Shown: positions 1 through 8,534, counted from the first letter of the stretch. The stretch is 12,850 nt of DNA from Bacteroidales bacterium (GCA_031266895.1 JAISAD010000031.1:1-12850), one strand, 5' to 3'. A program made the numbers and translations. The notes: a model not told the origin generated them from the sequence alone.

Positions 1-1453
1 TCTGATTGCGATCAATCTCTTGCCGGGCTTGATCATTATATTGTGTTTGCCAACCCCAATCTTCCCAGCCGTTTTTCACTTCATTATTGCCGCACCAAAG
101 GGCAATAGAGGGATGATTGCGCAGCCGCAAAATCTGCTCTTTGGCCTCTGTAGCCACATTTTGCAAAAATGTGCTGCAGGCAGGATAAAGGGCGCAGGCA
201 AACATAAAATCCTGCCATACCAAAATCCCCAGTTCGTCGCATAAATCGTAAAAATAGTCATCTTCATAAATGCCTCCGCCCCATACGCGTAACATATTGA
301 TATTAGCATTTTTACATGATTGCAATAACGCTCTGTATTTGTCTGGCGTTACTCGATGTGGAAAGAAATCGGCCGGAATCCAATTTGCTCCTTTCATAAA
401 AATTGGCCTGCCATTTACTGTGAAGGCAAAGGCTGTTCCTATGCTGTCCGGACGGGTATCTAATGCAATGGTGCGCAGTCCGAAACGTTTTTCTATTTTA
501 TCAATCTCTTTATTTACAGATACTTCTACTCTGATACGATAGAGCGGCTGATCACCAGTCCCATTAGGATTCCATAATTTTGGATGTGTTATGTTCGTGG
601 TAAAATCAATGGTATTTGTGCCGGCAATTTTTACCTTTTCCTGTATTTTTATCAGTGTATCATTCAAATAATAACTAATAATTGCATGGCATGGTTTTAC
701 AGCGGTTATGTCGGTGCGCACAGTTACCTGAGCTCTATTTTCGATAAGATTTGTATATATCTGTATATCATCTATTTTAATTTTTCTCCACGAATCTATC
801 TCTATTGGCTTTTGGAATCCGCAGTCGGGAAGGGCTGGCCCCCAATCCCAACCCGATTGATAGGGAGGAGTGCGCAGAAACGCCCGATTGTCAGGAAGCT
901 CATAGGCTAAATGCGCCGCACGTTCTGCTATGATTTTATGCGAGGGGAGAAATTTAACGGTGAGGATATTCCCGCTTTTTTTGAGCGATTTGGGTAATCT
1001 AAATCGGTACATGCGAAAAGCATTATCCGTAAAATTAACCAAACTGTCCCCCTCTTGACGCAGTAACGGTTTTCCGTTCAAAAACAGTAGGGCATAGCCA
1101 TTTATTCCATTGAAAACTAATTCATTATAAATGTTTTGAGGAATGTCGCTTTTATCGAAAACGGCGCTGTAAACCCATTCTTGTTGAGACACCCATTGCA
1201 GAGAATCTTCATTGCAGCCAAAAAACGGGTCTTTAATCAATTGATTATGAAGTAAATCCGTATAAATAGACCCGGGAACTTGCGCTGCATAACTTTTGGT
1301 TTGATAATTGAAGTTCCAAGAAGCCTGAAATAATGTTTTTTGATGCACTGTTTTGGCATCATGCTGACAAAATAGTTCCAAAAAGTGAGAAAAAAGCAAA
1401 AATCCCATCAAAAAAATGGACGGAAAACAATTTGTCTTAATAAAATTTCTCAT
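1..1453 (-). CDS. Exported GH2 beta-mannosidase, N-terminal part (C-terminus beyond window)
   Basis: The frame is open from the ATG at 1453-1451 to the left edge, about 484 codons. It encodes a glycoside hydrolase family 2 beta-mannosidase, which removes terminal beta-linked mannose from mannan- or N-glycan-derived oligosaccharides. A hydrophobic stretch at residues about 13-29 looks like a signal peptide, so the enzyme is probably periplasmic or surface-associated. Next come the sugar-binding jelly-roll domain with the GWDWGP motif (residues 201-206), the immunoglobulin-like domain, and the start of the TIM barrel with NGRPIFMKGANWIPAD and NMLRVWGGGIYEDD. The WCGNNE motif gives the acid/base glutamate at residue 458. 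The nucleophile, expected roughly 90 residues later, is outside the window. GH2 beta-mannosidases are usually about 850 residues, so roughly 40 percent is missing. No consensus promoter was identified; the best upstream match is CATATTTG at 1542-1535. Beta-galactosidase or glucosaminidase activity is less likely given the GWDWGP and GNNE pattern. Confidence 0.9.
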   Translation of the reverse strand, partial: MRNFIKTNCFPSIFLMGFLLFSHFLELFCQHDAKTVHQKTLFQASWNFNYQTKSYAAQVPGSIYTDLLHNQLIKDPFFGCNEDSLQWVSQQEWVYSAVFDKSDIPQNIYNELVFNGINGYALLFLNGKPLLRQEGDSLVNFTDNAFRMYRFRLPKSLKKSGNILTVKFLPSHKIIAERAAHLAYELPDNRAFLRTPPYQSGWDWGPALPDCGFQKPIEIDSWRKIKIDDIQIYTNLIENRAQVTVRTDITAVKPCHAIISYYLNDTLIKIQEKVKIAGTNTIDFTTNITHPKLWNPNGTGDQPLYRIRVEVSVNKEIDKIEKRFGLRTIALDTRPDSIGTAFAFTVNGRPIFMKGANWIPADFFPHRVTPDKYRALLQSCKNANINMLRVWGGGIYEDDYFYDLCDELGILVWQDFMFACALYPACSTFLQNVATEAKEQILRLRNHPSIALWCGNNEVKNGWEDWGWQTQYNDQARQEIDRNQ

Positions 1454-1608
1454 AGCAAGGCGTTATGTTTTATTAAAATATATTATTTTAAAACAAATAA
1501 TGCAATATTTTTCACATTTGCAATATGGTGTAACCAAATATGTTATAGAGGCACACAAAGGACACATCTGGAAACACAAATTAGAAAAACAAAAAAGTTT
1601 CAAAAAAA

Positions 1609-1639
1609 TTGTTTTGTTTAAAAATTTGTTGTACTTTTG
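1609..1639 (+). promoter_or_regulatory. Bacteroidota-type promoter for the small RNA
   Basis: TACTTTTG at 1632-1639 is an exact match to the -7 consensus TAnnTTTG. A TTG at 1609-1611 lies 20 bases upstream, within the usual 19-21 base spacing for the -33 element. It points rightwards, into a stretch with no convincing reading frame that ends in a strong terminator. The predicted transcription start is near 1645. Confidence 0.6.
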
Positions 1640-1644
1640 TAACC

Positions 1645-1817
1645 GCAAAAACAAGGAATAAAAAACCCCAATAATCAGAGTTAATTGGTTTATCAAAAAA
1701 TGGGGTTTTAAGTGAAGAATGGCTCTTCTCGTATTTCTGGAACCCCTGAAAATAAGGAAACCCCGGGAACAAAGAATTGCGACAGGACTCAAATGCATCA
1801 CGCGTTTGAGTCCTTTT
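1645..1817 (+). ncRNA. Probable small non-coding RNA, unclassified (6S-like RNA is one possibility)
   Basis: A consensus promoter and an intrinsic terminator bracket about 173 bases with no convincing reading frame. Predicted structure elements: AAAACCCCA (1662-1670) can pair with TGGGGTTTT (1701-1709); GAAGA (1715-1719) pairs with TCTTC across a five-base loop; CGCAA (1644-1648) can pair with TTGCG (1777-1781), bringing the two ends together. A near-repeat GGAACCCC / GGAAACCCC lies at 1739-1746 and 1756-1764. The length and closing stem would fit a 6S-like RNA, but I cannot identify the family by reading. The transcript converges on thyA and ends directly at its stop codon. The boundaries are inferred from the promoter and terminator. 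Confidence 0.55.
1785..1817 (+). terminator. Intrinsic terminator of the small RNA, abutting the thyA stop
   Basis: GGACTCAAATGC (1785-1796) pairs with GCGTTTGAGTCC (1802-1813): twelve pairs with one G-T wobble and a five-base loop, followed by TTTT at 1814-1817. On the minus strand the hairpin is not followed by a T-run, so it is primarily a plus-strand terminator. It is also the first strong hairpin after thyA and may help end or protect that message. Confidence 0.8.
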
Positions 1818-2612
1818 CTATATGGCCACATCGGCTTTAATGGCAGAATAAGGTTCGTAGTTTTCGAGTTGAAAATCTTCATATTTGAAGTCGAAAAGAG
1901 ATTGTACATCCGGATTCAGCTTCATTTCAGGAAGCGATTTTGGTGTTCGAGAGAGCTGTAATTTTACCTGTTCCAAGTGATTAGCATAAATGTGAGCATC
2001 GCCGAAAGTGTGAATAAAGGCTTTGGGTTTCAATTCGCACACTTGCGCTATCATCATCAAAAGCAGACTGTAAGAGGCTATGTTGAATGGTACACCCAGA
2101 AAAACATCGGCGCTACGCTGGTAAAGCTGGCATGAAATCTCACCATTATTTACATAAAACTGGAATAGTACATGGCAGGGTGGTAGGGCCATTTTTGGGA
2201 TATCGGCAACATTCCATGCACAAATCATTAAGCGACGAGAGTCCGGGTCCTGTCGTATTTGTGTAATCAATCTACTAATCTGGTCAATATCCGTTCCGTC
2301 TCCATTGCTCCACGAGCGCCACTGTTTGCCATAAATCGGTCCTAAATTGCCGTGTTCGTCTGCCCATTCATCCCAAATTGTTACATTATTGTCTTTCAAA
2401 TACTTAATATTTGTATCGCCCTGCAAAAACCAGAGCAATTCGTAAATGATGGAACGAAGATGTACTTTTTTGGTAGTCAAAAGAGGAAACCCTTCCGACA
2501 AATCAAACCGCATTTGATAGCCGAAAATACTGTATGTGCCCGTCCCGGTACGGTCGGCTTTGAAAGTTCCCTCTTCCAAAATGTGCTTTAAAAAGGTGTG
2601 GTACTGTTTCAT
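1818..2612 (-). CDS. thyA: Thymidylate synthase
   Basis: ThyA methylates dUMP to dTMP in the cytoplasm, using 5,10-methylene-tetrahydrofolate as both carbon and hydride donor. Starting at the ATG at 2612-2610, the protein has 264 residues, the length of E. coli ThyA. Key residues fall at the E. coli numbers: R21, E58, R126-R127, the nucleophile C146 (in MALPPCH), R166, D169, N177, and H207/Y209. The C-terminus ends in VAI as expected. A start six codons earlier (2630) is possible but would add MSGCFK, which is foreign to the family. The chosen ATG overlaps the pta stop as ATGA, which suggests translational coupling. No dihydrofolate reductase gene follows, although folA is often a neighbour of thyA; the next gene on this strand is the beta-mannosidase. 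Confidence 0.97.
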   Translation of the reverse strand: MKQYHTFLKHILEEGTFKADRTGTGTYSIFGYQMRFDLSEGFPLLTTKKVHLRSIIYELLWFLQGDTNIKYLKDNNVTIWDEWADEHGNLGPIYGKQWRSWSNGDGTDIDQISRLITQIRQDPDSRRLMICAWNVADIPKMALPPCHVLFQFYVNNGEISCQLYQRSADVFLGVPFNIASYSLLLMMIAQVCELKPKAFIHTFGDAHIYANHLEQVKLQLSRTPKSLPEMKLNPDVQSLFDFKYEDFQLENYEPYSAIKADVAI

Positions 2613-3610
2613 TTTGAAGCAGCCTGACAAGCAGTAATAGCGATTAAACTTACAATGTCTTCTACAGAACAGCCTCGCGACAGATCGTTAATAGGAGCTG
2701 CCATTCCTTGCATTACAGGCCCTATTGCCTCTGCACCGGCTAAACGCTGTACCAGTTTATAGGCGATATTGCCCACCTCTAACGTTGGAAATATCAATAC
2801 ATTGGCTTTTCCCGCAATAGAACTTCCGGGCGCTTTGCTTGCCCCCACTTTCGGTACAATAGCAGCATCTGCTTGCAATTCGCCGTCAATTTTGAGTGTG
2901 GGGTCCATCTCTTGGGCAATGCGGGTAGCATTTATCACTTTGTCCACCATTTCATGTTTTGCCGACCCTTTGGTAGAGAAGCTAAGCATTGCTACACGAG
3001 GGTCTAAGCCGGCAATAGCTTTTGCAGTTTTGGCTGTTACTACGGCTATTTCTGCTAACTCATGTTCATTCGGGCAGGGATGTGCAGCACAGTCGGCAAA
3101 TACCATTACACCGTTATCGCCCCATTGCGTATCTTTCATAATCATTACAAAGGCACCGGAAACTACCGACACGCCAGGTAATGTTTTCACGATTTGGAAT
3201 GCAGGACGAAGCACGTCGCCGGTAGCATTTTGGGCGCCGGCTACTTCGCCGGCCACTTCGCCGTTTTTAATCAGCAGCGTGGCCAGATAAAGAGGATCTT
3301 GTACCAATTCCATGGCGGTCTCTATGGTCATGCCCTTATTTTTACGGATTTCATACAGCATTTCTGCATAATAGCGCTGTTTGGGATTCTCTTTCGGGTC
3401 AATGATTTCTACTTTGTCTATGTTTTTCAGCCCAAAATCAGTTGCCTTTTGCCTGATAAGCGCTCTGTTTCCCAGCAGGATTAATGAAGCATAGCCCTCC
3501 TCAATTACGGAGTCGGCAGCTCTCAATGTTCTCTCTTCTTCACCCTCGGGAAGTACAATTTTTTTATTGGCTTTTTTCGCCTTTTCTTTAATTTGTTCAA
3601 TTAAACTCAT
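2609..3610 (-). CDS. pta: Phosphate acetyltransferase
   Basis: The enzyme interconverts acetyl-CoA plus phosphate with acetyl phosphate plus CoA. This is the first step of the acetate/ATP-forming pathway when paired with acetate kinase. The 333 residues match the short, catalytic-domain-only Pta/EutD class, without the long N-terminal regulatory region of E. coli Pta. Visible family motifs: KIVLPEGEEERTL near residues 17-29; NATGDVLRPAF and SVVSGAF mid-protein; KGSAKHEMVDKV and DGELQADAA; and the C-terminal LVQRLAGAEAIGP and NDLSRGCSVEDIV. The gene starts 78 bases after maf, and its TGA overlaps the thyA ATG. Acetate kinase (ackA), the usual partner, is not next to it in this window. Phosphate butyryltransferase is a related alternative, but the C-terminal motifs favour Pta. 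Confidence 0.93.
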   Translation of the reverse strand: MSLIEQIKEKAKKANKKIVLPEGEEERTLRAADSVIEEGYASLILLGNRALIRQKATDFGLKNIDKVEIIDPKENPKQRYYAEMLYEIRKNKGMTIETAMELVQDPLYLATLLIKNGEVAGEVAGAQNATGDVLRPAFQIVKTLPGVSVVSGAFVMIMKDTQWGDNGVMVFADCAAHPCPNEHELAEIAVVTAKTAKAIAGLDPRVAMLSFSTKGSAKHEMVDKVINATRIAQEMDPTLKIDGELQADAAIVPKVGASKAPGSSIAGKANVLIFPTLEVGNIAYKLVQRLAGAEAIGPVMQGMAAPINDLSRGCSVEDIVSLIAITACQAASK

Positions 3611-3649
3611 AACAATTATTTATTAAGATTCAGATAAAAATATAAGGTG

Positions 3650-3657
3650 CAAATATC
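3650..3657 (-). promoter_or_regulatory. Possible internal promoter for pta-thyA
   Basis: Read on the minus strand, GATATTTG followed by CACC matches seven of eight positions of the -7 consensus TAnnTTTG. It would start transcription about 33 bases before the pta ATG. The 78-base gap between maf and pta leaves room for it. I see no good -33 element, so the call is tentative. Confidence 0.3.
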
Positions 3658-3688
3658 CATAAAATTTTTGAATTATAGACAGTCAGAT

Positions 3689-4276
3689 CTAAACTTTTTC
3701 CAGCATTTGCCAAAGAAGCTGGGTGGGGAGTCCCATTACATTGTAAAATGACCCCTCAATGGCTTCTATGCCAGTGTAGCCAAGCCACTCCTGCACGCCA
3801 TATGCGCCAGCTTTGTCCAATGGAAGATATTGATTTACATAGTATTGTATTTGATCTTCGGTAAGCGAAGCAAAACGTACTCTGGTAATACTGTGCTCGG
3901 TGTTGATGTGGTGCGGAGTAGCCACTGTGAGGCCGCTGATAACCTGATGTGTGTGTCCCGACAACCGGTGTAAAAAAGCTAATGCCTCATCTTTGTCTTG
4001 AGGCTTTCCGATAATGGTTTCATGCAACACTACAATAGTATCACAGGCGATAAAAAGCGTTTTATCAGGATATGCACTACGTTCAATACCTGACAATTTG
4101 AGCTGCGAAAGGTATTCGGCTACTTGCACCGGCATAAGATGCTTGGGATAAAATTCTTCCACTGCAGTCTCCAAGTATTGAAACGAAAAGCCCATACCGG
4201 TCAGTAAGTCGTGGCGACGTGGTGATTTTGACACCAAAAATATTTGATAATCAGCAAATTTGTCGAGTAATACCAT
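3689..4276 (-). CDS. maf: Maf family nucleoside triphosphate pyrophosphatase
   Basis: Maf proteins hydrolyse non-canonical or excess nucleoside triphosphates (dTTP, UTP and modified pyrimidines in the YhdE branch) to monophosphate and pyrophosphate. They act in the cytoplasm as housecleaning enzymes. The 195 residues match the family length. The substrate loop SKSPRR is at residues 16-21 (normally S-x-SPRR near the N-terminus), the catalytic aspartate is D79 in ACDTIV, GKP is at 90-92, and the conserved DKAGAYGVQEW and GSFYNVMGLP blocks are in the C-terminal half. It lies 37 bases after the glycogen fusion gene and 78 before pta, inside the same probable operon. A role in dTTP/UTP control would fit thyA two genes downstream, but that link is inference. 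Exact substrate preference cannot be read from the sequence. Confidence 0.93.
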   Translation of the reverse strand: MVLLDKFADYQIFLVSKSPRRHDLLTGMGFSFQYLETAVEEFYPKHLMPVQVAEYLSQLKLSGIERSAYPDKTLFIACDTIVVLHETIIGKPQDKDEALAFLHRLSGHTHQVISGLTVATPHHINTEHSITRVRFASLTEDQIQYYVNQYLPLDKAGAYGVQEWLGYTGIEAIEGSFYNVMGLPTQLLWQMLEKV

Positions 4277-4313
4277 TAATTATAAAGATACAAAAGATAT
4301 TCAAATTAATCTA

Positions 4314-7300
4314 TCAAAGCCATTTTACAAGGTTTAAATCCATGTCGTGCGGCAAAAGAGGATGGGCAGGAAGCAGTCGTACAGCACAATCCCATGCACC
4401 GGCAAAGCGAGTATCAATGCGGCAAACAAAGGTAGTAACGCCCTTTTCTGTCTTTTCCACGCGGAAAGGATGTTTGCAAAAATACTCTCTTTTACTGTCA
4501 TTACGCACAGTGAAAACCAATTCTATTTTGATATTTTCGGGAAGCAGCGCCCCCAGACGCAGCGATACCCGTGTTTCAAAAGTATCTCCCAAAAGACAGA
4601 TATTATCCCTATTTTCGGGATAGCTGACTTGCTCCGTCACAATGTCATTCCAAGTGGTGATAAGTTTAAGTTTCCATCGCATCAGTTCGGTCAGCAACTC
4701 ATTGTCGTTTTGCTCCAGTGCTGCCGACCGACTGTCCAGTTTGTGGTAAAAATGGTTGTAGTAGTCATCTAACTGTCTTTTCATTGTGAAATTGGGGACA
4801 ATGCGTGCAAAGTTTTCTTTCATCATGCACACCCATTTTTGCGGGCAGGAGGCTTCATTGCGGGTATAGAATGCCGGAATAATCTGATTTTCAATAGTAT
4901 CGTATAAAATCGAAGCATCCAATTCATCCTGTAAGGCGGGATCGCTGTATGTTGTCTCTTCCGAAATAGCCCAGCCGGCAGCAGGATGGTAACCCTCTGC
5001 CCACCAGCCGTCCAAGACGCTGAAATTAAGCACGCCGTTCATAATAGCCTTTTCGCCGCTGGTGCCTGAGGCTTCGAGTGGGCGTGTGGGCATATTGAGC
5101 CACACATCGCAGCCCGAAATAAGCTTTTTCGCCAAAATCATATCGTAATTTTCGAGGAAGATAATTTTGCCTGTAAATTGAGGCTTGCGCGACAAATCAA
5201 TAACCCGCTTTATCAAATCCTGACCCGCTTTATCGTGCGGATGCGCCTTGCCGGCGAAGAGAAACTGTACAGGACATTCGGGATTGTTGAGCATACGATT
5301 CAGCCGTTCTTCAGAAGTAAAGAGCAGGTAAGCCCGTTTGTAGGTGGCAAAACGGCGGGCAAAGCCAATTGTGAGAGCGCTGTCGTCTATTGTTTTAATC
5401 GTATTGACAATGAGTGAAGGAGATTCATTGCGATGGCGCATTTGCACATCAAGCAGCTGGCGTACCTCGTTAAGCAGTTCAATGCGAAGTTCGTTTTTGA
5501 GTTGCCACATCCTATTGTCATCGGCATTTCTCATGTTGCTCCACAGCAGAGAATTAGAGCTGTCTTGCACAAATTCGTCTCCCATAATTTCAGCATGATA
5601 CTGTTGCCATTTTTTGTGTGTCCAGGTGGGATAGTGTACGCCGTTAGTTACATACCCGATATGCAGTTCTTCAGGGAAAAATCCCTCGTACAGTTCAGCA
5701 AACATTTTGCGAGATACGCGTCCATGAATGCGGCTTACACCATTAATCTCCTGCGACAATTTACAGGCCAGAATACTCATCGAGAATTTATCATAAATGC
5801 AATCGGCACGCTTGCGACCAAGCGTCATAAATGAATTCCAGTCAATATGGTAGAGATCGGCATACTGGGCAAAATATATGCGCATCAAATCTTCACTAAA
5901 GGCATCGTGGCCAGCAGGCACGGGAGTATGTATGGTATAGAGCGAGGAGGCGCGTACCAACTCTATAGCTGAAGAAAACGATAACTGCTTCTCTTGCATG
6001 ATAATGCGCAATCGTTCCAAAGATAAAAAGGCTGCATGACCCTCGTTAAGATGAAATATGGTCGGGGTTTCGCCCAGCGATTCGAGCATGCGAATACCAC
6101 CGATGCCGAGCAGCAATTCCTGTTTCAGGCGATTTTCGTTGTCACCACCATAAAGATTGTAGGTTATTTTGCGATCCTCAGGGGTATTTTCGCTAAAATC
6201 GGTGTCGAGCAGATAGAGCGGCACGCGCCCCACATCCGCTCGCCATATTCGAGCGTAAAGTATCCTTCCGGGCAGGGCAATGCCCACCTTTTTGGGCCCA
6301 CCCTGCTCGTCCTGCAAGAGCGTAATCGGCAATTTGGAAAAACTTTGTGCAGTATAGATATTCAGCTGATCACCGGCATGCGAGATCTGTTGGGTAAAAT
6401 AACCGCAACGGTAGAGCAACCCCACGGCGACCATATTTACGTTAGCATCGCTCGCCTCTTTAAGGTAGTCTCCGGCCAGCATTCCCAATCCGCCTGAAAA
6501 GATTTTCAATTCATTGCTGATGCCAAACTCCATGCTGAAGTAGGCTACTTTCCGCTCAGGACGGGTGCAGGGGGTATTTATATATTTGCTAAACTTGTGA
6601 TATACTGCTTTTAATCTTTTGATAAAAGCAGTATCATTCGAAAATTGCTGGATGATTTCATACGACAACATTTGCAGTACGCAGAGCGGATTTTCTTCGT
6701 ATTTCTGCCACAATTCGCCGGCAATCTCCTGTAGCAGCTCACGCGCTTCGTAGTTCCAGCTCCACCACAAATTGCGGGCAATTTCTTCCAGCGGTTTTAG
6801 ATTGTCGGTCAGATTGGATTTAACGGTAATATGCTTCCAATGAGGCTGTATTTGCTCATGCTGGCCTATCAGGGTGCTAATACCCGGTGTTTTGTTTTGG
6901 TACTGACCGTAGCGTTTCTCGCTTTTTTCAAGGGCTATATCGTAGGCAACCAGGTAATTATCAAAAAGATGTGCCCAAGTCGCATCTTGAGCTATACGGA
7001 AAGCCTGTTCCTGCTGCTGTTGCTGTTGCTGTTCCGAACACTTGCAAAAATAACGGATAATATCAACAATTTGATGCACTGCTTCTTCATCGCTGGCCTC
7101 TTCGCGATTGAGTGTCCAAACGCCCATATTGGGGTCAAAATTAGCCTGTGCCCAAAGACCGAAGCCGGCCAGCGAAGTGGTAACCGTCGGAATGCCGAAA
7201 GCTATACTTTCAAGTGGCGTGTAGCCCCAAGGTTCATAATAGGAGGGAAAAACGGTCAGATCGAACCCAATTAGCAAATCATAGTAAGAGAGGTTAAAAA

Positions 7301-8534
7301 TACCGTCATGCCCATTTAGATAAACAGGAGCAAAAATCACTTTGACCTTGTGATTGGGGGAATTGTTTATATTATTGGTTTTTAATTCTTTAATAATAGA
7401 ATCATGCTCAAAATCATGTAAAAGATGAGTGTTATAGTCATACAATTGCGGTGTGCCGGAGAGTGGTTGTCCCAAACGTGCTTTCAGATCGGTGCGTTGC
7501 CCCGAAACACCTGCCGGCACCGTAATAAAGGCTACGATGTCGCGACCCGTATTGTCGTTTTGCAGTTGACATAACGATTTGATAAACAAATCGATGCCCT
7601 TATTTTTAAATTCGTAGCGACCACTATTAAGTACAAAAAGGGCATTGTCGGAAATGTTTTGCTGAGTAAGAGCGGAGGCCACTTCGCGTAATTTTTGGCG
7701 GGCGATGGCACGTTTGCTGTAGAACTCTGTTGATTTGGGGACAAACTTATTATCAAAGCCATTAATCGTAACCACATCCACCTTTTTATCAAGAAATGCA
7801 ATGCATTCGCGATTGGTAATTTCGCTCACGGTGGTAAATGAATCAGCCTGTTGAGCGGAGAGATATTCCAGTGAAAATTTGGACTGTACACCCGATTTTT
7901 GCGCCCACTCTTGGGCATTGTAACTTTCCATGTTGCTGTAGAGGGGCAGGCCGCTCCCGGCAATACAGCGGCCTAAAACAGTGGCATGCGTGGTAAAAAC
8001 GGTGGCAATTTGCGGTACTTCCGACTTTAAATAGAGCACGCCTGCACCGGTCATCCACTCATGAAATTGCGAAACAATACAGTCGTGAGCATTGCAATAG
8101 AAACGGTAAAAACTCTCAATTACTTTTGCGGCAGCGAAGCCGAAAAGGGCAGGTTCGACATAGTCCCACTGTCCGGCAATGGAGTCCAATTTATAGCGCA
8201 ACCAAAATTGGGTAAAGATATCGTTCTTTTTCTCGAAAAACGGGGTAAAATCAACCAGCGCTACAACGGGATTTCCGGCGACCTGCCAGCGACCAATACG
8301 GATGCGCAACCCTTCCCTGGCTGCATTTTCGCGCCAATTTTTATAGAGTATCCGGTCTTCTACAAAATCGTTTTCTCCGCCATGCTCCTTTGGAATATCC
8401 GGTCCGATACAAATATAATTGTTCTGATAACGTTCTACTGCAGTAGATGCTTTGGTGGAAAGTACCGTATAAATTCCCCCTACCTTATTACAGATTTCCC
8501 AACTGGTTTCAAAAATATAATCCGCCTTCTTCAT
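4314..8534 (-). CDS. Fused GT3-like glycogen synthase and GT35 alpha-glucan phosphorylase
   Basis: A single 1406-residue protein carries two glucan enzymes. Residues 1 to about 545 are a glycogen synthase of the GT3-like type: the nucleotide-sugar binding SWEICNKVGGIYTV at the N-terminus, HEWMTGAGVLYL and FTTHATVLGR near 155-190, and the retaining-GT E-x7-E pair at E434/E442 in YYEPWGYTPLE. A linker with a glutamine tract (residues 502-508) follows. From about 575 there is a DUF3417-like helical region (LKPLEEIARNLWWSWN), then a phosphorylase with FSMEFGISNELKIFSGGLG, HLNEGHAAF (about 830), YTIHTPVPAGHDAF (about 870), GYVTNGVHYPTW and the PLP-binding lysine K1162 in SGTSGEKAIMNG. The last ~100 residues look beta-rich. 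Synthase would extend glucan from ADP- or UDP-glucose; phosphorylase releases glucose 1-phosphate. The frame is intact throughout, so the fusion is real at the sequence level. It is the first gene of the minus-strand operon. Confidence 0.93.
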   Translation of the reverse strand: MKKADYIFETSWEICNKVGGIYTVLSTKASTAVERYQNNYICIGPDIPKEHGGENDFVEDRILYKNWRENAAREGLRIRIGRWQVAGNPVVALVDFTPFFEKKNDIFTQFWLRYKLDSIAGQWDYVEPALFGFAAAKVIESFYRFYCNAHDCIVSQFHEWMTGAGVLYLKSEVPQIATVFTTHATVLGRCIAGSGLPLYSNMESYNAQEWAQKSGVQSKFSLEYLSAQQADSFTTVSEITNRECIAFLDKKVDVVTINGFDNKFVPKSTEFYSKRAIARQKLREVASALTQQNISDNALFVLNSGRYEFKNKGIDLFIKSLCQLQNDNTGRDIVAFITVPAGVSGQRTDLKARLGQPLSGTPQLYDYNTHLLHDFEHDSIIKELKTNNINNSPNHKVKVIFAPVYLNGHDGIFNLSYYDLLIGFDLTVFPSYYEPWGYTPLESIAFGIPTVTTSLAGFGLWAQANFDPNMGVWTLNREEASDEEAVHQIVDIIRYFCKCSEQQQQQQQEQAFRIAQDATWAHLFDNYLVAYDIALEKSEKRYGQYQNKTPGISTLIGQHEQIQPHWKHITVKSNLTDNLKPLEEIARNLWWSWNYEARELLQEIAGELWQKYEENPLCVLQMLSYEIIQQFSNDTAFIKRLKAVYHKFSKYINTPCTRPERKVAYFSMEFGISNELKIFSGGLGMLAGDYLKEASDANVNMVAVGLLYRCGYFTQQISHAGDQLNIYTAQSFSKLPITLLQDEQGGPKKVGIALPGRILYARIWRADVGRVPLYLLDTDFSENTPEDRKITYNLYGGDNENRLKQELLLGIGGIRMLESLGETPTIFHLNEGHAAFLSLERLRIIMQEKQLSFSSAIELVRASSLYTIHTPVPAGHDAFSEDLMRIYFAQYADLYHIDWNSFMTLGRKRADCIYDKFSMSILACKLSQEINGVSRIHGRVSRKMFAELYEGFFPEELHIGYVTNGVHYPTWTHKKWQQYHAEIMGDEFVQDSSNSLLWSNMRNADDNRMWQLKNELRIELLNEVRQLLDVQMRHRNESPSLIVNTIKTIDDSALTIGFARRFATYKRAYLLFTSEERLNRMLNNPECPVQFLFAGKAHPHDKAGQDLIKRVIDLSRKPQFTGKIIFLENYDMILAKKLISGCDVWLNMPTRPLEASGTSGEKAIMNGVLNFSVLDGWWAEGYHPAAGWAISEETTYSDPALQDELDASILYDTIENQIIPAFYTRNEASCPQKWVCMMKENFARIVPNFTMKRQLDDYYNHFYHKLDSRSAALEQNDNELLTELMRWKLKLITTWNDIVTEQVSYPENRDNICLLGDTFETRVSLRLGALLPENIKIELVFTVRNDSKREYFCKHPFRVEKTEKGVTTFVCRIDTRFAGAWDCAVRLLPAHPLLPHDMDLNLVKWL

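Noticed and set aside
1357..1453. Lipoprotein signal (Cys near residue 30) in the beta-mannosidase
   Set aside because: The residues before the cysteine (LELF) do not fit a lipobox; an ordinary signal peptide is the safer reading.
1463..1909. 148-codon minus-strand frame
   Set aside because: It overlaps the end of thyA in another frame, covers the small RNA antisense, and has an AT-driven composition without motifs.
2613..2630. Longer thyA start adding six residues
   Set aside because: The internal ATG at 2612 gives exactly 264 residues with E. coli numbering and the ATGA overlap; the extension does not resemble the family.
3220..3265. In-frame duplication in pta (GEVAGEVAG)
   Set aside because: The usual family sequence has the same length here (G-x-A-D-G-x-V-S-G type), so this is substitution, not an inserted repeat.
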